From CAZHTS01 sp964535315 (lineage in GTDB: Bacteria > Chloroflexota > Anaerolineae > Anaerolineales > Anaerolineaceae), in the NCBI GenBank assembly GCA_964535315.1, contig CAZHTS010000135.1, forward strand, positions 1-8,164: DNA of 8,164 nucleotides, written 5' to 3'. The notes beneath the pieces are model-generated. The model searched no databases and was not told the DNA's origin. It was given only the letters and a program-made list of their open reading frames with translations. Below are positions 4,456 to 8,164 of the stretch, piece by piece. Made by a program: the position numbers and the translations under genes. How positions within the stretch are numbered: position 1 is the stretch's first letter; each line of letters begins with the position of its first letter.

Positions 4456-6852
4456 GGCTAATACGTCGCGTACCGTCAGGCGCACCGCGTTGGAGGCCGG
4501 CAGCAGGCTGGCAATGGTCGAGAGTACGGCCACAATCCCCAACCAGAGCAAGATGCCCCGGGTCGAGAACACAAAAGGCAGCGGCAGTTGGATGAACGAC
4601 GTCCCAACCACGTCGCACAACAGGCGGCTGATCGGGATGGCCAGCAGCGACCCCAACAGCCAGCTGATCGTGCCGATGACCAGGCCCTCCGCCACCACGA
4701 TCCCCAGCACCGAAGCGTCAGAAGCGCCAATCGAGCGCATCACCCCGATCTCACGGGTGCGTTCCAGTACGTTCATGCTCATCGTACCCATCAGCCCGAT
4801 GCCGCCCACCAGCGCAATCAGCCCAGCCATGACCATCAGCATGTACACCAGGACGTTGATCGAGGTGGCCTCGCGCTCCTGTTCCACACTGCCGGTGGTG
4901 ATCTCGCTCACCCGCATACCGGCCAGTTCGAAACGCTTTTCCAGTTCGTCGGCCACGCGCTGCTGCGTGCCGGCGTCGGAGGGAGTGGTAGCAATCCGGT
5001 AGCTGAAAGCCTGTCCCACCTGACCGGTGATCTGTGCAAGATAGGCATTGTTGGCATAGATAACCGGCGGCTGCACGTTACCGGCCAGTGAAAAGATGCC
5101 CACCACCTTCCAGCGGTGTTCTTTGCCGTCAATTTGCAAGACGAGTTCATCGCCCACCTTCACATCCGGGCGTTTCTTGAGAAAGTGATTGCCGACCACC
5201 AGGGCGTTCTCATCGTTGGGCACCAGCCAGCGCCCGGCGGTCATGACCGGTTCGATCATGCGCGACCCCGGCGGCGGGCCAAAGAGGGTCACCTCGGTGG
5301 CAGTGAGCTTGTCGTCCGAGAGCACCCGGGCGCTGGTGATCCCCCAGCTTTCGGCGTATTTGACGCCGGGCACCGCATACAGAATCTGCTCGACCTCCTC
5401 GCTGCGATACAGGTCGTTAAACGAGACGTTGACGTCTGAGAGGAAATATCCCAGCACATCCTGAATGGCGATGGTAAAGGCCGCCTGCACATTGCACACG
5501 GCAATGAAAATCGCGCCGCCCAACGTCAGGGTGAAAAGCGTCAGCGCCAGGCGCGCCTTACGCCGGAAAGTATTGCGCAGCGAGATCAAGAATGGCCGCG
5601 GCAGAACCTGGACGCGCTCCAACAGGCGGTCGATGGCGTTGTTCCCGAAGCTGTCCGCGCCCAGGCCGTAGTTGCTGATGGCCTCGCGCACCGTCAGGCG
5701 CGTGCCGTGAAAGACGGGCACCAGCGAGGCTGCCAGCGGCACGCCCAACGCCACGCCGGTCTGCATGAGGATCGATTCGAGCGGGATGCGAAACGGCCCG
5801 GGGCGATAGTTGAGAAAATTGGCCAGCAGTCCGCCGGTCAAATGGGCGAGCGCAGCCGCAAGCGGCGCAGCCACCGCCAGCGACAGCAGGCCAAAGGCGG
5901 TCACCAGAACGACATACATCCAGACGATCTGATCGTTACACCCGCCCACCGCCTTCATAATGCCAATCTGGCGCGTGTGCTGGGCCATCAAGGCGGTGAT
6001 GGTGTTGATCACCAGAAAGGCGCTCAACAACACCGACATACCGCCCAGCGCGCCCATGATTGCCAGCAGCGTGCGCGTCAACGAGGAAGCAAAATGCTCG
6101 CCCGGTGTAAACATGATGGTGGCGTAAGTGGTCACCCCGCCTTTTTCCAGCTTTTTGGCCACCTTCTCGGCGACGTCGCGGATGTGCTGCTCGTTGAGCT
6201 TGTCCTCAGAGACGGTCAGGTAAAGCTGGTCGTAAAATCCGTCGTCGCCCAGCCATTCCAGCGTGCGGGGGGTCACAAAGGCGCTGATCCGCCCGCTGAA
6301 AACGGTCGGAAAGCCCGCCACGTCGTGAACGATCCCCACCACCCGCAAGGTGCGCTGGCGTTTGTCGGGCAGTTCCACCCGGATGCTGTCCCCGGCTTTA
6401 ACCGGCAGGAGCGAAAGCCCGGATTGCTCGATGTACACCTCGTGCAATTTCAGGGGCGGCAGTTCGCCCTCCTGCGCCGCCAGCGAAGGACGCAGGTGAT
6501 CGAGTTCCATTTCGTCCAGCGGCGGGATGGCGTTCAATTCAATCGGCGTCCATTCCTGTTGGCTGCCGGCCACCCGCGCCACAATCGAACTGCGCCCGGC
6601 GGCGGTCTCCACCCCCGGCATACGTTTGACCGCCGCCAACTCCTCGTCGCCAAACGGCGAAGCGTAGATCGTGGCGGCGTGTGGGTTGACCGAGTTGTAA
6701 TCGGCGTCCATATCGTTGAGCAGCACCAGAAAACCGCTGCTGACATAACCGGCGGCAAACACCCCCACCGCGATAGATAAAATGACCAGGACGGTGCGAG
6801 TTTTATTCCCGCCCAGATCGGTGATGACCTTGCGCCAGCGTGGAGAGATCAT
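4447..6852 (-). CDS. FtsX/MacB-type ABC transporter permease, duplicated architecture
   Basis: This 801-residue inner-membrane protein is built of two FtsX-like halves. Predicted membrane segments are about 20-42, 262-287, 310-340 and 362-380 in the first half, and 433-457, 667-690, 716-742 and 765-785 in the second. Large extracytoplasmic MacB_PCD-like domains fill 43-260 and 458-665. Each half carries the cytoplasmic coupling motif that meets the ATPase: QHTRQIGIMKAVGG (291-304) and ERTREIGVMRSIGA (697-710). Such systems are usually mechanotransmitters that act on periplasmic or membrane-embedded substrates (lipoproteins, peptides, antibiotics) rather than classical pores. The fused 4+4 TM form could serve as the whole permease with an ATPase dimer. 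It starts six bases after the ATPase stop without a clear ribosome binding site, pointing to translational coupling. The substrate is unknown. Confidence 0.88.
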   Translation of the reverse strand: MISPRWRKVITDLGGNKTRTVLVILSIAVGVFAAGYVSSGFLVLLNDMDADYNSVNPHAATIYASPFGDEELAAVKRMPGVETAAGRSSIVARVAGSQQEWTPIELNAIPPLDEMELDHLRPSLAAQEGELPPLKLHEVYIEQSGLSLLPVKAGDSIRVELPDKRQRTLRVVGIVHDVAGFPTVFSGRISAFVTPRTLEWLGDDGFYDQLYLTVSEDKLNEQHIRDVAEKVAKKLEKGGVTTYATIMFTPGEHFASSLTRTLLAIMGALGGMSVLLSAFLVINTITALMAQHTRQIGIMKAVGGCNDQIVWMYVVLVTAFGLLSLAVAAPLAAALAHLTGGLLANFLNYRPGPFRIPLESILMQTGVALGVPLAASLVPVFHGTRLTVREAISNYGLGADSFGNNAIDRLLERVQVLPRPFLISLRNTFRRKARLALTLFTLTLGGAIFIAVCNVQAAFTIAIQDVLGYFLSDVNVSFNDLYRSEEVEQILYAVPGVKYAESWGITSARVLSDDKLTATEVTLFGPPPGSRMIEPVMTAGRWLVPNDENALVVGNHFLKKRPDVKVGDELVLQIDGKEHRWKVVGIFSLAGNVQPPVIYANNAYLAQITGQVGQAFSYRIATTPSDAGTQQRVADELEKRFELAGMRVSEITTGSVEQEREATSINVLVYMLMVMAGLIALVGGIGLMGTMSMNVLERTREIGVMRSIGASDASVLGIVVAEGLVIGTISWLLGSLLAIPISRLLCDVVGTSFIQLPLPFVFSTRGILLWLGIVAVLSTIASLLPASNAVRLTVRDVLAYE

Positions 6853-6858
6853 GGCGGG

Positions 6859-8013
6859 TTAGCGCTGTGCGGCGCGGTTTTCGTCCAACCGCTGGCGGAC
6901 GGTGTGTTCGATGGCTTCACGGGTGCTCTGCGACTCATCCAGCAGTTCATCCAGCACCTGGCGCTCGATAGACAACACTTCCACCGGTTCACTGGCGGCG
7001 CGCACCGTGGCGACCGCCGACTGGGCGCGCAGCAGCTCGATCTCGCCAAAATACTGACCGGGCCCCATCTGGCTGACGACGGCCTCATCCCGCCCCGGCC
7101 GCTGCACGACGATCTCGACCGCCCCCTGGCTGATGATATAAAACCGGTCGTTGGACTGGCCCTGGTGGATGATGGGCTGCCCGTGCGAGAACACCTGGCG
7201 GTTCAGGCTCTTGCTGGCCTTGAGCATTTGCAAATGCGAGAGCGTCGGCAGGCTGCGGTAGATCCAGTTGTTGACGATCTCACCGTCGCTGATTAACACC
7301 GTGCGCGAGACGCGCTGCGCCAGCGAGTTATCGTGGGTGACGATCACAATTGTCTTGCCCTGGCGCGCCAGGCCGGTAAACATCTCGAATACCGACTCCG
7401 CCGTCCTTGAATCCAGGTTGCCGGTGGGTTCGTCGGCGATCAGGATGGGCGGGTCGTTGGCCAGGGCGCGAGCGATGGCGACGCGCTGCTGCTGACCGCC
7501 CGAGATGGTGGAGGGCAGCTTGTGGGCGTGATCCTGCATTTCCACCAGCCGCAGCAGATCCATGGCGCGTTCCCGGCGCTGGCGCGGCGCATACAGGTTG
7601 CAGAAATCCATCGGCAGCATCACATTTTCCAGCAGCGAGAGCATCGGCAGAAGCTGGAAGAACTGAAAGACGATGCCCAAATTGCGCCCGCGCCAGGTGG
7701 AGAGCTGGCCTTCGCTCAGGCGGTGCACCTCAACCCCACCGACGATTACTTCGCCGGAGGTGGGCCGGTCGATACCGGTCACCATATTGATCAGTGTGGA
7801 CTTGCCGCTGCCCGACTTGCCGATGACACCCACGAACTCGCCGGGGTAAAACGCGGCGTCGATGCCTTTGAGCACGGTGAACTCACCGGCCACGGTCTTG
7901 TATACCTTGACCACCCGGTGCATTTGAATGATCGGCTGACGGTCGCCGCTAACCACTGTGGCCCGGGTGGGGGCCGCAGCGGGGGTACGCAAATTGAAAG
8001 ACAGACCAAACAT
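6859..8013 (-). CDS. ABC transporter ATPase fused to a cyclic-nucleotide-binding-like domain
   Basis: This 384-residue cytoplasmic protein starts with a MacB/LolD-type ATPase: Walker A GKSGSGKST (65-73), Q-loop Gln117, signature ISGGQQQR (170-177), Walker B ILIADEP (190-196), D-loop GNLD (198-201) and switch His227. After a linker, residues about 265-360 form a CAP/cNMP-binding-like beta roll, with HGQPIIHQGQ (277-286), FYIISQG (291-297) and the phosphate-cassette region YFGEIELL (321-328). Cassette Glu324 is kept, but the Arg that binds the cyclic phosphate in PKA/CAP-type domains is replaced (Ala333 by alignment), so canonical cAMP binding is doubtful. It powers the permease encoded directly downstream. 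AAGGAAAGGA ending eight bases before the ATG supports the start. MacB-family ATPases normally end after the ABC domain. Confidence 0.9.
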   Translation of the reverse strand: MFGLSFNLRTPAAAPTRATVVSGDRQPIIQMHRVVKVYKTVAGEFTVLKGIDAAFYPGEFVGVIGKSGSGKSTLINMVTGIDRPTSGEVIVGGVEVHRLSEGQLSTWRGRNLGIVFQFFQLLPMLSLLENVMLPMDFCNLYAPRQRRERAMDLLRLVEMQDHAHKLPSTISGGQQQRVAIARALANDPPILIADEPTGNLDSRTAESVFEMFTGLARQGKTIVIVTHDNSLAQRVSRTVLISDGEIVNNWIYRSLPTLSHLQMLKASKSLNRQVFSHGQPIIHQGQSNDRFYIISQGAVEIVVQRPGRDEAVVSQMGPGQYFGEIELLRAQSAVATVRAASEPVEVLSIERQVLDELLDESQSTREAIEHTVRQRLDENRAAQR

Positions 8014-8110
8014 AACCAGGATCCTTTCCTTGACGTTATCCTATCTACGCAGCACCTGCAAAAAAGTTGTATAAACCGGAAAGTTTTTTCATCCTCCTGC
8101 TCTGTTGCCG
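8014..8110 (-). promoter_or_regulatory. Upstream region of the transporter operon
   Basis: This gene-free stretch must hold the promoter and leader for the ATPase-permease pair. It contains a good ribosome binding site (8022-8031, minus strand) and an AT-rich core at 8060-8089, where A6 and T6 tracts bracket TATAAACC and AAAGTT occurs twice 17 bases apart (8063 and 8080). A -10-like TATACA is present on the minus strand, but no convincing -35 accompanies it. The repeats could be an operator; I cannot name a regulator. Confidence 0.3.
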
Positions 8111-8164
8111 CTCCCTCCTTGAATGGGGGAGGGCCGGGGCGAGGAGCCAGACTCCCTCCCCCTT
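8111..8164. repeat. Inverted and tandem GGGAGGG-type intergenic repeat, cut by the window edge
   Basis: CCCTCC (8113-8118) can pair with GGAGGG (8128-8133) around a nine-base loop. A second hairpin GGAG/CTCC (8143-8155) follows. CTCCCTCC at 8111 begins again at 8152, giving a period of 41 bases with the second copy truncated by the window end. This looks like a dispersed palindromic intergenic element, of a kind common in some Chloroflexota genomes by my recollection. Confidence 0.45.

Noticed and set aside
5707..6780. Open frame of 357 codons on the + strand inside the permease gene
   Set aside because: It is a complementary-strand shadow of the permease with a His/Arg/Gln-heavy composition; the permease frame has clear motifs and membrane segments.
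1..8164. CRISPR array, tRNA/rRNA, insertion sequence or known phage-defence genes
   Set aside because: I saw no regularly spaced repeats, no T-loop-like tRNA signature in the gene-free regions, no transposase and no recognised defence domains.

Overview
The window is high-GC bacterial DNA of about 60% GC with short spacers. A URO-D-like protein, a galactokinase homologue and a MacB-type transporter, together with a CTCCCTCC/GGGGGAGGG edge repeat, would fit a member of the Chloroflexota such as an Anaerolineae-like lineage. This is an inference from style and gene content; no marker gene in the window proves it.

Layout. Positions 1-760 carry no gene that can be assigned with confidence. They do hold a near-consensus sigma70-type promoter (188-216, + strand), a perfect Shine-Dalgarno (254-260) with no normal start codon behind it, and a perfect 28-bp palindrome typical of a terminator (707-734). 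Together these suggest a transcript of about 500 nt, either an undescribed RNA or the remains of a small-protein gene. Positions 761-2953 are a tight two-gene + strand operon: a URO-D/methyltransferase-superfamily protein, then a GHMP kinase resembling galactokinase with one altered sugar-contact residue. The stop codon of the first gene touches the start codon of the second.

Positions 2948-8013 are four minus-strand genes. In transcription order they are an ABC ATPase with a C-terminal cyclic-nucleotide-binding-like domain (8013-6859), an eight-TM FtsX/MacB-type permease (6852-4447), a stand-alone RelA/SpoT-like HD hydrolase (4386-3823) and a class I SAM-dependent methyltransferase (3811-2948). 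The first two are translationally coupled and form one transporter. A perfect TATAAT between permease and hydrolase suggests that the hydrolase and methyltransferase also have their own promoter. The + and - operons converge on a shared TTATAA that supplies both stop codons, flanked by an 8-bp GC hairpin.

Biology. The left operon points to sugar phosphorylation paired with a URO-D-like protein of unknown substrate. The right cluster combines an export or lipoprotein-type ABC system whose ATPase carries a degenerate nucleotide-sensor domain with an alarmone-hydrolase-like HD protein. A nucleotide-signalling link between them is possible but is inferred only from gene order. Positions 8014-8164 hold the upstream region of the transporter and part of a dispersed-type repeat cut by the window edge.
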